A stretch of 37,088 bases of DNA from Chloroflexia bacterium (GTDB lineage Bacteria; Chloroflexota; Chloroflexia; Thermomicrobiales; CFX8): the NCBI GenBank assembly GCA_030431755.1, contig JAUIIK010000042.1, positions 1-37,088 on the forward strand, in the 5' to 3' direction. The notes beneath the pieces were generated by a model. The model was given only the letters and a program-made list of their open reading frames with translations. It was not told where the DNA came from and ran no database searches. Positions within the stretch are counted from its first letter, which is position 1. Every line of letters starts with the position of its first letter. This document shows, piece after piece, positions 7,519 through 15,085 of the stretch. The translations under genes were made by a program, and so were the position numbers.

Positions 7519-8658
7519 CTAGCGTTCGCCGATTGGGACGAACTCCTGGTTGTCCTCGCCGATGTAGAGCGCCTGTGGGCGCATCAGGCGATTCTCCTGG
7601 ACCTGCTCCATCAGGCTGGCGCTCCAGCCGACGACACGCGAGATGGCGAAGACGGCCGGCATCAGGTCTGGCGGGAAGCCCAGGTTGTAGAGCAACGGCG
7701 CGGAGTAGAACTCGACGTTCGGGTAGAGGCCGCGCTCGGTGAAGTAGGGGTGGTGGTTCGTGAGCTCCTCCATGGTCCGGGCCATCTCGAACCAGGTGTT
7801 GTCGCCGATCTCGTCAGCGATCGTTTCGGACCAGGCCATGAGGGCGTCGACGCGCGGATCGCGAACCTTGTAGATGCGGTGGCCGATGCCCATGATCCGG
7901 CGGCCGATCTCCAGCGACTCGTCGACATACTCCTCGACCTTGTCAGGCGAGCCGATATCGAGCAGCATGTTCATCGCCATCATGTTCGCGCCGCCATGGG
8001 CAATGCCCTTGAGGCTGCCCAGCGCCGAGTTGATAGCCGAGTAGTAGTCCGTGGTTGACGAGATGGTCGAACGGGCGGTGAAGGTCGAGGCGTTCATCGA
8101 GTGCTCGGCGAGCAGCGAGAGGTAGGCGTCGAAGGCCTTCTCCGCATTCTCACTCGGGCGCTCGCCATTCACCATGTAGAGGAAGTTGCCGGCTGAACGG
8201 AGGTCCGCTAGCGGTTCGAGCGGCTCTTCCCCGTTGCGCAGGCGCTGGTAGGCGGCAAGCGCGGTCGGGAACATGGCGGTCGTCGTCGTCGCCTTGTCGC
8301 GCAGTGCGTCGACATCCCAGTTGTCGGCGTCGGCGTCGTCCATCGCGAGGATGGTGACGACGATCTTGAGCGCGTCAATCGGCGCGCCGGTGGTTGGCAG
8401 CGTCTGGAGCGCGGCACGGACATGCTCGCTCAGCGGCCTGCGAGTGTCGAGCTGCTCGTTCAAGCCGTCGAGTTCCTCGCGGGTGGGCCATGAGCCACGC
8501 CACATGAGGTAAGCGATTTCTTCGAACGTTGCCTGGTTTACCCAGTCGTAGATGTTGTAGCCGCGGTACTTGAGAATGCCATTCTCGCCATCCACGGAAC
8601 TCAGGGCTGTTCTGGCAACCTTAATTCCGTCGAGACCGCTCATTACCTCGTTTGACAT
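7519..8658 (-). CDS. gltA: Citrate synthase
   Basis: 379 residues, typical of the short bacterial type. Condenses acetyl-CoA and oxaloacetate in the TCA cycle. Motifs: GILKYRGYNI near the N terminus, EHSMNASTFTAR, the catalytic His in LKGIAHGGAN, the second catalytic His in GIGHRIYKVRDPR, and near the C terminus PNVEFYSAPLLYNLGFPPDL, FAISRVVGWSASLMEQ, LMRPQALYIG. The last catalytic acid, usually Asp in PNVDFYS, is Glu here; a related citrate/methylcitrate synthase activity cannot be excluded. ATG 8658 is used; an ATG five codons later (8643) is also possible. It follows rimM on the same strand by 129 nt; TATAGA at 8737-8742 could be its own -10. Confidence 0.93.
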   Translation of the reverse strand: MSNEVMSGLDGIKVARTALSSVDGENGILKYRGYNIYDWVNQATFEEIAYLMWRGSWPTREELDGLNEQLDTRRPLSEHVRAALQTLPTTGAPIDALKIVVTILAMDDADADNWDVDALRDKATTTTAMFPTALAAYQRLRNGEEPLEPLADLRSAGNFLYMVNGERPSENAEKAFDAYLSLLAEHSMNASTFTARSTISSTTDYYSAINSALGSLKGIAHGGANMMAMNMLLDIGSPDKVEEYVDESLEIGRRIMGIGHRIYKVRDPRVDALMAWSETIADEIGDNTWFEMARTMEELTNHHPYFTERGLYPNVEFYSAPLLYNLGFPPDLMPAVFAISRVVGWSASLMEQVQENRLMRPQALYIGEDNQEFVPIGER

Positions 8659-8787
8659 GTCCCTCGGTTCTCCTCTTCAACTTGCAGATCCGGCGCCGGT
8701 CCCGGCAGACTGGCCGGTGGAGTTGGAGCAGCGCCGTCTATAGGGCAATCCTAGCACTCTGCTTCCACGGATTCGTGATCCTGATGG

Positions 8788-9294
8788 TCATGTGCCCTCC
8801 CCGACATACTCCTGAGGGCGTACGACCATGCGGCCCGCTGGCGGGTCGATCTCCAGCACGACATGACGCAGGGCCGGGAAGAGCTGTTCGCCGCGCGCGC
8901 CGCCCGAGACGACGTATACGTCGACTTCGCCAGCGTCGATGATGTCGGTTACGATGCCCAGCACTTCGCCGGCCTCGTTCTCGACCTGTAGCCCCAGTAT
9001 CTGATAGTGGAAATATGCGTCCTCGTCGGGAGGCGGGAGCTGGTTGCCGCGTATGCGGAGCGTCGCGCCGCGCAGGCGTTCGGCGGCGTCGCGGTCATTG
9101 ACGCCCTGAAGTTTGATGATCGCCTCGCGGTCGTTCTTCTGGAGCCGCATGCGCGTCACGCGGGTGGCGCGATCATCGTCATTGACATAAACGCGGCGAA
9201 TGTCGAGGAGTTTCTCGGGCCGGTCGGTCGCCAGGGCGACCTTGACCTCGCCGCGCAGCCCGTGGCCGGCGACGATGCGGCCAATCGAGAGCAG
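8788..9294 (-). CDS. rimM: Ribosome maturation factor RimM, probable CTG start
   Basis: 168 residues if started at CTG 9294. RimM binds S19 and assists 16S rRNA processing in 30S maturation. The canonical N terminus LLSIGRIVAGHGLRGEVKV is directly present just after the CTG, followed by RVYVNDDD, the linker, and the PRC-barrel half YFHYQILGLQVENEAGEVLGIVTDI...GEQLFPA. No ATG, GTG or TTG occurs in this frame between the khpA stop and this motif; the only standard start (GTG 9159) would delete the first 45 residues of the domain. GGAG lies 5 nt before the CTG, an ideal spacing. Downstream of rpsP and khpA, the conserved order; trmD is absent. Confidence 0.88.
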   Translation of the reverse strand: MLSIGRIVAGHGLRGEVKVALATDRPEKLLDIRRVYVNDDDRATRVTRMRLQKNDREAIIKLQGVNDRDAAERLRGATLRIRGNQLPPPDEDAYFHYQILGLQVENEAGEVLGIVTDIIDAGEVDVYVVSGGARGEQLFPALRHVVLEIDPPAGRMVVRPQEYVGEGT

Positions 9295-9350
9295 CGCGTC
9301 TCCGGGTGGCGTGGCAGGAGTCGGTCCGGGAGGTGGCTTGCTCGTAGGTT

Positions 9351-9638
9351 CTAGCTTCCGATATCGAGGCTGGAGCGGAGCCCGCGGCGTGAGGCTGCGA
9401 TCATCAACACTGTGCGCATGGCGCGGGCGATGCGGCCCTCGCGGCCAATGACGCGGCCCATGTCGTCATCATTGACCTGGATCTGGACGCGGACCATTTG
9501 CCCGCGCCGGTCGCCATGGACCTCAACCTCGTCCTCGTGTTCGACGAGCCGTGTCGCAATCGACGCGATCAGATCGCAGAGTTCCTGTGTTTCACGATCT
9601 TCCTGGCCGCTTGTCATCTGGGCCGTTCTCGCTTTCAT
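9351..9638 (-). CDS. khpA: KH-domain RNA-binding protein (KhpA type)
   Basis: 95 residues with a single KH domain: LIASIATRLVEHEDEVEV, then VRVQIQVNDDDMGRVIGREGRIARAMRTVL, which holds the GxxG loop as GREG (about 66-69). KhpA proteins bind RNA, usually with KhpB, and affect cell division and translation. The gene lies between rpsP and rimM as in most bacteria. ATG 9638 is used; the ATG at 9617 is possible and closer to the usual length. Neither has a good ribosome-binding site. A strong promoter ends only about 17 nt before 9638, so the leader is very short. Confidence 0.9.
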   Translation of the reverse strand: MKARTAQMTSGQEDRETQELCDLIASIATRLVEHEDEVEVHGDRRGQMVRVQIQVNDDDMGRVIGREGRIARAMRTVLMIAASRRGLRSSLDIGS

Positions 9639-9661
9639 GCGACGATGTTTTGATATCGCCT

Positions 9662-9690
9662 ATTATCAGCCGCTGCCTATGCGCTGTCGA
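9662..9690 (-). promoter_or_regulatory. Sigma70-like promoter for khpA-rimM
   Basis: On the minus strand TCGACA (9690-9685), a 17-nt spacer and GATAAT (9667-9662): five of six matches in each box. Expected transcript start near 9655. It would let khpA-rimM be transcribed apart from rpsP. Confidence 0.6.
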
Positions 9691-9764
9691 GCGACGCGAG
9701 CAGGCAGTCATGGCGAGATCCAGCCGGTCTCCGAACGATGACGGAGGAGTGCGGGGTTGTGGCG

Positions 9765-10142
9765 CTACTCGGAGGCTTCGCCGGCCTCAGCCTCGGCTTC
9801 GACAGTCGGTCGCTGGTAGGAAGGGACGACATCGGGCTCGACGCCGTACCGGGGAATCTCGGTGACGTAACCTTCGGCTTCCCCTTTGGCGCTGATCTTG
9901 CCCTCGATGATCCCGGCACGCTTGAACAGGCCGTGGACTGTCTCGGTCGGCTGCGCGCCAACGCTGAGCCAGTGCCGGGCGCGTTCGTCGTCGACGTTGA
10001 GGGTCAGCGGCTGCGTCTTCGGGTTGTAGAACCCGATGGACTCGACGAAGCGACCGTCGCGCGGTGAACGCGCGTCAGCGACGACGATGCGGTAGTGAGG
10101 TTGATGCTTTGCGCCCATTCGTCGGAGTCGGATCTTCAGCAC
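9765..10142 (-). CDS. rpsP: 30S ribosomal protein S16
   Basis: 125 residues. The N terminus is diagnostic: [20 protein letters not shown], then [19 protein letters not shown] and [16 protein letters not shown]. Structural component of the small ribosomal subunit. It starts with GTG (10142); AAGGG lies about 11 nt upstream. The tail beyond about residue 90 ([10 protein letters not shown]... to [11 protein letters not shown]) is longer and more acidic than the ~80-90 residue classical S16. First gene of the rpsP-khpA-rimM set. Confidence 0.96.
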   Translation of the reverse strand: MLKIRLRRMGAKHQPHYRIVVADARSPRDGRFVESIGFYNPKTQPLTLNVDDERARHWLSVGAQPTETVHGLFKRAGIIEGKISAKGEAEGYVTEIPRYGVEPDVVPSYQRPTVEAEAEAGEASE

Positions 10143-10217
10143 GCTGCTGGATTCCCTTCCATCCCTGGATCAGTTCTCTGGTTGTGACGCATCGCGCGTC
10201 GAATCTGCTAACACAAA

Positions 10218-10239
10218 AATGCCTCAGCCCAAGCTGAGA
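10218..10239 (-). other. 5' hairpin plus U-run at the start of the rpsP transcript
   Basis: On the minus strand CTCAGC-TTGG-GCTGAG is followed by GCATTTTTG. This is terminator-shaped, but it begins within a few nt of the start expected from the promoter at 10247-10275, so it would form the very 5' end of the rpsP leader. It could be an RNA-stabilising hairpin, an early attenuator, or a terminator for read-through from upstream. Confidence 0.5.
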
Positions 10240-10246
10240 ACACTGC

Positions 10247-10275
10247 ATGCTATCACGCGCGTAGTTGGCCGTCAA
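10247..10275 (-). promoter_or_regulatory. Sigma70-like promoter for rpsP
   Basis: Minus strand TTGACG (10275-10270), 17-nt spacer, TAGCAT (10252-10247). Predicted start about 10240, giving a leader of about 98 nt to the GTG of rpsP. Confidence 0.6.
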
Positions 10276-10294
10276 TCCAGGCAGATCACGCGGA

Positions 10295-10330
10295 CCGCGC
10301 CCGATGGCTGTACGAACACATCGGGCGCGG
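10295..10330 (-). terminator. Terminator of the DUF4399-like gene
   Basis: Perfect 12-bp stem CCGCGCCCGATG (10295-10306) with CATCGGGCGCGG (10319-10330), 12-nt loop, 29 nt beyond the stop codon. No U-run. Confidence 0.6.
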
Positions 10331-10359
10331 CACGCAGCGGTTGCTTGCATGGAGCCGCT

Positions 10360-11643
10360 CTAGAAGCCGGGCGGTGGCTCGGACGACGTGACCTGGATCG
10401 TGATTACGTCCGTCGCCGGTTGGGCGATGCCACTGCCGTCGGTCAGCTGCAGGCAGAGCCTGTGTGCGCCGGTGAAGATCGACAGGCTGCCGGCGAGCGC
10501 ACCGTCGGCGATCTGGATGTGGGCGTCGTCGTCCGGGATCGGTTCGCCCGGGCCGACACAGGGCTCGTCGATGATGAGCGTCAGGTGGCCCGTGCCGGGG
10601 CGCGCCTCGCCCGACGGCGCTTCGATGATGACGTTTTCCGCGCCGAACTCGAGCGGCACCGGCGTCGAGACGGTCGCGCCGTCAGCCGGCGTCACGAAAT
10701 AGACGCGCGGCGCGAGGAACGCAGCCGGGTCGGTGACATAGCGCACCTGGCCGGTCCAGGTGCTGGTGATCTGGAGGCCGCTCTCGCAGCGTGGCTCCTC
10801 CGCGATGGTCGCTGTCGCGCGACCATAGCCGAGAATACCGCTATAGGGGCCCGACTCGCCTGCCAGCACGAAGTTACCGTGGGCGTGGCGGGCGTTCAAC
10901 CCGGCGATGAAGATGCCGCGCAGATTGCCTTTTGCGCCAAGCTGGCGGGTCTCGCCATAGATGCCGGTCGGGTCGTCGCCGCCGAGCGTCTGGCGCGCCA
11001 CCCGCAACGGGCCGCTGTCGCGCACGAGGCCATTCGTGCCGATGAAGCCGCCGTCGGCGGTGGTCGGGCCGGTCAGGCAGGCGCTGCCGCTGAGGTGGAT
11101 GCCGGCGATCGGGCCGGTCAAGGTGATCATCGTGCCGCTCAGCTCGATTGCCGCGGGTGTTGCTGAGATTACCGTGTCGAGCACGATGACTTGGTCGCTC
11201 GCGCCATGCCGGCCGACGAGGATGCCGTGCACCGATTCCCGCGCTCCGGCAGGCAGCTCCAGGGCCACCGACCCCGACCAGGTCTGCTCGTCGTTGCGGA
11301 GCTCGACGGTCGCGAAGGACTGCTGGCTGCCTTCGCAGTCGAGCATGGCGTCGCAGGGGCCGTCGGCGTCGATGTCGTTCACGAGCACTGCTGCGCCGGT
11401 CACGTCGCCGCTCACCGTGGCCTGGACCACGACGCCACGCATGTGGAAGCCCTCTGCGCCGGTCCAGGCCTTGCCCGGGTCGACGATCTCATCAAGCGTG
11501 ATTGTTACGGTGATGGCCGCAATGCCGCCGTCCGCTTCACCGGTTGTCTGCGCTGCCGCGGGTAACGCCGGCGCGAGCAGGGCCAGGGCGAGCAGGAGGA
11601 GCGGGAGCTTGCGGGCTAGAAGGCTTTGAAGCGGACGCGCCAT
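10360..11643 (-). CDS. Secreted protein with C-terminal DUF4399-like domain
   Basis: 427 residues. Sec signal peptide: basic ARPLQSLLARK, hydrophobic LPLLLLALALLAP, cleavage near PAAAQ (about 31-33). Residues ~45-310 form an unrecognised beta-rich region with CDAMLDC (a possible disulfide) and glycine-rich stretches. The C-terminal ~105 residues resemble DUF4399: RVYFVTPADGATVSTPV, FGAENVIIEAPSGE, TGHLTLIIDE, DDAHIQIADG, TGAHRLCLQLTDG. The family usually has a histidine cluster at GHHHLLID; here only one His remains. ATG 11643 has GAGGAG 7 nt upstream and is preferred over 11664. A strong promoter lies upstream. Function unknown; extracytoplasmic. Confidence 0.75.
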   Translation of the reverse strand: MARPLQSLLARKLPLLLLALALLAPALPAAAQTTGEADGGIAAITVTITLDEIVDPGKAWTGAEGFHMRGVVVQATVSGDVTGAAVLVNDIDADGPCDAMLDCEGSQQSFATVELRNDEQTWSGSVALELPAGARESVHGILVGRHGASDQVIVLDTVISATPAAIELSGTMITLTGPIAGIHLSGSACLTGPTTADGGFIGTNGLVRDSGPLRVARQTLGGDDPTGIYGETRQLGAKGNLRGIFIAGLNARHAHGNFVLAGESGPYSGILGYGRATATIAEEPRCESGLQITSTWTGQVRYVTDPAAFLAPRVYFVTPADGATVSTPVPLEFGAENVIIEAPSGEARPGTGHLTLIIDEPCVGPGEPIPDDDAHIQIADGALAGSLSIFTGAHRLCLQLTDGSGIAQPATDVITIQVTSSEPPPGF

Positions 11644-11705
11644 GGTGGGACTCCTCAGTAACATGCGCGGGGCGCTGGATTTCGGTGGGCCGTGAATGAC
11701 GCCGG

Positions 11706-11734
11706 ACTCTACGTTAACGATGCCTGGGTGTCAA
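11706..11734 (-). promoter_or_regulatory. Sigma70-like promoter for the DUF4399-like gene
   Basis: Minus strand TTGACA (11734-11729), exact consensus, 17-nt spacer, TAGAGT (11711-11706). Leader about 60 nt to ATG 11643. Confidence 0.65.
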
Positions 11735-11753
11735 CCGGACGCCTCGTGGCTGA

Positions 11754-13364
11754 CTAGACGATTGGCGTGACCGCACGCCGCCGGCCGGCCCCGCCGGTTT
11801 CGCCCCGCGCCTGTTCGTAGAGCCGGACCAGCGCGATCCCGAGCCGCCGTGTACCCTCGTCGACCTCCGCGAGCGAGGGCAGCGTGAAGTTGAGGCGCAA
11901 CGTGTTGCGGCCCGCTTCTGACGGCGTGTCGAGAAAGAAGGGTTCGCCGGGCGCGAAGGCGACGCCCTCGCGCGCTGACTCCGCCAGCAGATCGCGCACG
12001 CGCAGGCGGTCGTTAACCCGGCACCAGAGGTAGAGCCCTCCATCGGGTTGGTCGCATTCGATCAGCCCGTTGCCGTGGGCCGCCAGCCCGCGCACCATGC
12101 GCTCCAGCCGCAGCGGGTAGGCCTCGCGCAAGGTCTCGAGATGGTCGGTCAGCAGACCCCGGCTGAGGAATGCCCAGACCGCCCATTGGACGAGCGCGTT
12201 CGTGTCCAGATCGACGATCTGTTTGATCTGCGCCAGTCGTTCGAGCACTGGGCGTGGCCCAGACACCCAGCCGATGCGAAAGCCTGGAAAGAGCATCTTC
12301 GACATCGTGCTGAGGTAGATCACCCGGTCGCCGCCGCGCGCCCGGTCGAGCGCCAGCAGCGAGGGCAGCGGCCGGCCCCGGTAGCGCAGCGCGCTATAGG
12401 GATCGTCTTCGACGATAGGGACCTGATAGCGGCTGGCGAGATCGAGTAGCCGCTTGCGCCGGTCGAGGGCCATGACGCTGCCGGTTGGGTTCTGGAAGGT
12501 CGGTAGCGTGTAGATCAGCTTTGGCCGGCGGCGGGTGATGAGCTCGCTCAATAGCTCGACATTCATGCCGTCGCGGTCGACAGGGATCGAGAGCAGGCGC
12601 GCGCCGCAGGCCCGAAAGACCTGAGCTGCGCCGAGGTAGGTCGGCGACTCGATGGCCACGAGGTCGCCCGGCTCGATCAGCGCCCGGGCTGTCAGATAGA
12701 GCGCCTGTTGCGAGCCGGAGGCGATGAGAATGCGGCCTGGGTTGAAGTCGACGGCGAGGTCAGCCGTAGCGGCCTGCGCGCCCATCCAGGCAGCCAGGGC
12801 CGCGCGGAGCGGCTCAAAACCTTCCGAGGGCGTGTGCTGCAAGAGCTCCTGACCGGCGGTTTCGAGCGCTTCGGAAAGGATCGCGTCGACCTGCTCGACC
12901 GGGTAGAGCTCCGGCGAGGGCGTCGCGCTGGTGAACTGGATGACGTCCCGGCGGGCGGCGACGGTGCTGGCGTCGAGCATCATCGAGTCGTAGCCCGCGC
13001 CGGCCAGAGGTGCGAGGAGCTGCTGCCAGGGCAGCGCCGTCCGGCCCGACCGTGGGCCGGCTTCGGCCACGCTGTTCGCTTGCCCCGCCGAGCCGTCTTC
13101 GACGGCTGCGCTGCTGTCGGGGCGCTGGTAGGTGACAACGGTGCCGCGGCCCACATGGCCGGTGACGAAGCCCTCCGAAGCAAGCTCGCGGTAGGCGTTG
13201 ACGACGGTTGTGCGATTGACATTCAGCAGCGTGGCAAGCCGGCGTTCCGGCGTCAGCCTGCCGCCGTTTTCTATCTCACCCTGGAGGATAGCCGCGCGGA
13301 TCTGTGCACTGATCTGGAGGTAGAGCGGGACATCGCTCTCCCGGTCGATGATGATGCCGGTCAT
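11754..13364 (-). CDS. MocR-type GntR regulator with aminotransferase domain
   Basis: 536 residues. N-terminal GntR winged helix (about 10-80): LYLQISAQIRAAILQGEI, RLTPERRLATLLNVNRTTVVNAYRELASEGFV, GRGTVV. After a Ser/Ala-rich linker comes a fold-type I aminotransferase domain (about 130-520): GSQQALYLTARALIEPGD, PTFQNPTGSVM, VEDDPYSALRYRG, and the PLP Lys in STMSKMLFPGFRIGW. MocR/PdxR/GabR proteins use bound PLP and an amino compound as effectors. ATG 13364 is chosen (GGAG 9-10 nt upstream, family-like MTGIIIDRES); an ATG at 13427 adds 21 unlike residues. Divergent from the PucR gene, which may be a target. Effector unknown. Confidence 0.9.
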   Translation of the reverse strand: MTGIIIDRESDVPLYLQISAQIRAAILQGEIENGGRLTPERRLATLLNVNRTTVVNAYRELASEGFVTGHVGRGTVVTYQRPDSSAAVEDGSAGQANSVAEAGPRSGRTALPWQQLLAPLAGAGYDSMMLDASTVAARRDVIQFTSATPSPELYPVEQVDAILSEALETAGQELLQHTPSEGFEPLRAALAAWMGAQAATADLAVDFNPGRILIASGSQQALYLTARALIEPGDLVAIESPTYLGAAQVFRACGARLLSIPVDRDGMNVELLSELITRRRPKLIYTLPTFQNPTGSVMALDRRKRLLDLASRYQVPIVEDDPYSALRYRGRPLPSLLALDRARGGDRVIYLSTMSKMLFPGFRIGWVSGPRPVLERLAQIKQIVDLDTNALVQWAVWAFLSRGLLTDHLETLREAYPLRLERMVRGLAAHGNGLIECDQPDGGLYLWCRVNDRLRVRDLLAESAREGVAFAPGEPFFLDTPSEAGRNTLRLNFTLPSLAEVDEGTRRLGIALVRLYEQARGETGGAGRRRAVTPIV

Positions 13365-13537
13365 GCTGCGTGGCTCCGATCGGGTGTGCTTGGCAGGTCG
13401 ACGGGCGGATTCGCTGAATTCTGGCATGCCGCGCAGGCATCATCCAATCGTCGCTGACCTGTGCATGGTCCATAATAGGCCGTGACTGGCACGTCAGGCC
13501 CGCAAACGTGGATTGTGCAACATGAATAAGAGGTTCG

Positions 13538-15022
13538 ATGGTCGAGCTCACAGTCGATGACCTGCTACGCTGGCAGCCCGTGAGCATGGCGCTCGTTGGA
13601 GCGCGAGACGAGCACGCTGTAGCACTCGAAGCTGAGTTCTCCTGGGCGGTAGGCATCAGGTCGACGACGCCGGTCCTGCCGCCATTGCGTGGTAGCGAGA
13701 TCGTCGTCGTCTCCAGCGCCGCGCTCGATGAACTCGAACGGCTGGAGTCGATCCATTGGCCGGAGATTGCGCGGCACTTGCGGGACCTGCCGATTGCGGC
13801 AGTCGTCAGCGATCATCATGACTTCATCAACCACAGCGAGGGCTTGCTCGCGATCGAAGTCGCGGCGACCGGCGGATCAGATCTCGAAGTGCTACTGAAC
13901 CGCGAGTTCACCGAGCGGCGCGGCAGCCTCTACCAGCTTGGGTCGGAGCTGGCGCGGACATTCTCCTCTGCCTCGATTGGCGGCTTGGAGCTCGATGGGT
14001 TCCTGCGGCTGGCCGGCGAACGGTCGGACGTGCCGCTTGCCCTTGTAGCGGAGACAGGCCGGCTCCTGGCCAGTTCGACCGGCAGCCTTGACGTGCCCTT
14101 TGAGCTTGTCAATGAGATGCCGCCTGGCCGGCGCATCCCGGATGGCGAGCGCGAGTGGATATGCCAGCCGGTCAGTGGCGTGGGTCTGCCCGGGGGCGTT
14201 GTACTTGTGGCGGCAGTTGCGCCGCCCGAGCCGGGCGACCGGGCGCGGCTGGTGCTGGAGCAGACGGCCGAAGCGCTTGGACTGATGTTCGACCGCCTGC
14301 CGCCACTGGCGTCGATCTCGCCAAGCCGTGAAGCGAGCGAGATCCTGGCAGACTTCGCCGTTAGCGGCGTGCTCGCCCCGGCCGCCAGGCGACGCCTCGA
14401 ACGCGCCGCGGGCGCACTCGATCTGGAGTCGACCCTGCGGTTGCTCGTCGACCCTGACGGAACCTCCGAGGCTCAGCCTGTGCTCCGCTTCGACCTGGCA
14501 GGTTCTGGATTCGCTATCGTTGACCCGACCGGTTACCAGCGGCTGACCAGTCATGCGACGGGTTTCCTGGTCAGCAGCCCGCCGTTCGCCGGAATCGAGC
14601 GTATGCCCGACGTGGTGCCATTGGTGCAGCGCGCACGCCGCCTCCAGCAGGACGGCTTGCTGCCCGATCGGGCGCTGGACCTTGGAATCCCCGGCAGTGG
14701 CGGCGCGCTGGGACTACTGCTGGTATTGAGCAATGTTCAGGAGGACCCCGGGCAGCATCTTGATGATTACGTGGAGGCCCTGCTCGGCAGCCTGAGCGAG
14801 TACGACCGCGGTGGGGGCATGGAGCTTGTCGAGACACTCGGCGGCTATCTCGATGCCGGGGCGTCCATCGCTCCAGCGGCGGAACGGCTCGGGGTCCACC
14901 GCAACACGCTGGCATATCGCATCGCGCGCATGGAGGAGATCAGCGGTCACGATCTATCCGACCCGGTGACACGCTTCAACCTGCAGCTCGCGGTCACCCT
15001 GCGGCGGCTTGCGCGCGCTTGA
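13538..15022 (+). CDS. PucR-family transcriptional regulator
   Basis: 494 residues. N-terminal PucR ligand-type domain (about 1-125): LTVDDLLRW, ALVGARDEHAVALEAEFSWA, LLAIEVAA. A middle GAF-like/variable part follows. C-terminal HTH_30 domain (about 425-490): LVETLGGYLDAGASIAPAAERL then GVHRNTLAYRIARMEEISG and RFNLQLAVTLRRL. Members control purine, amino-acid and other nitrogen-compound catabolism. ATG 13538 has AGAGG 4 nt before TCG-ATG. Divergent from the MocR gene with a 173-nt spacer containing CCATAATAGG, which could give -10 boxes both ways. The M42 peptidase gene follows by 63 nt, a possible target or operon partner. Confidence 0.9.
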   Translation: MVELTVDDLLRWQPVSMALVGARDEHAVALEAEFSWAVGIRSTTPVLPPLRGSEIVVVSSAALDELERLESIHWPEIARHLRDLPIAAVVSDHHDFINHSEGLLAIEVAATGGSDLEVLLNREFTERRGSLYQLGSELARTFSSASIGGLELDGFLRLAGERSDVPLALVAETGRLLASSTGSLDVPFELVNEMPPGRRIPDGEREWICQPVSGVGLPGGVVLVAAVAPPEPGDRARLVLEQTAEALGLMFDRLPPLASISPSREASEILADFAVSGVLAPAARRRLERAAGALDLESTLRLLVDPDGTSEAQPVLRFDLAGSGFAIVDPTGYQRLTSHATGFLVSSPPFAGIERMPDVVPLVQRARRLQQDGLLPDRALDLGIPGSGGALGLLLVLSNVQEDPGQHLDDYVEALLGSLSEYDRGGGMELVETLGGYLDAGASIAPAAERLGVHRNTLAYRIARMEEISGHDLSDPVTRFNLQLAVTLRRLARA

Positions 15023-15085
15023 GCGGCCCATGGCTGTTAGGATGCTCCACCAACGTGCGTTGCAGGTAACGAAAGGCGGGACAGC

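Noticed and set aside
9159-9159. GTG at 9159 as the rimM start
   Set aside because: It would remove the conserved N-terminal beta-barrel of RimM, which is fully encoded upstream in the same frame.
10219-11166. 315-codon plus-strand open frame
   Set aside because: Lies opposite the DUF4399-like gene and its terminator; Arg/Ala-rich, no signal or domain, while the minus frame has a signal peptide, promoter and ribosome-binding site.
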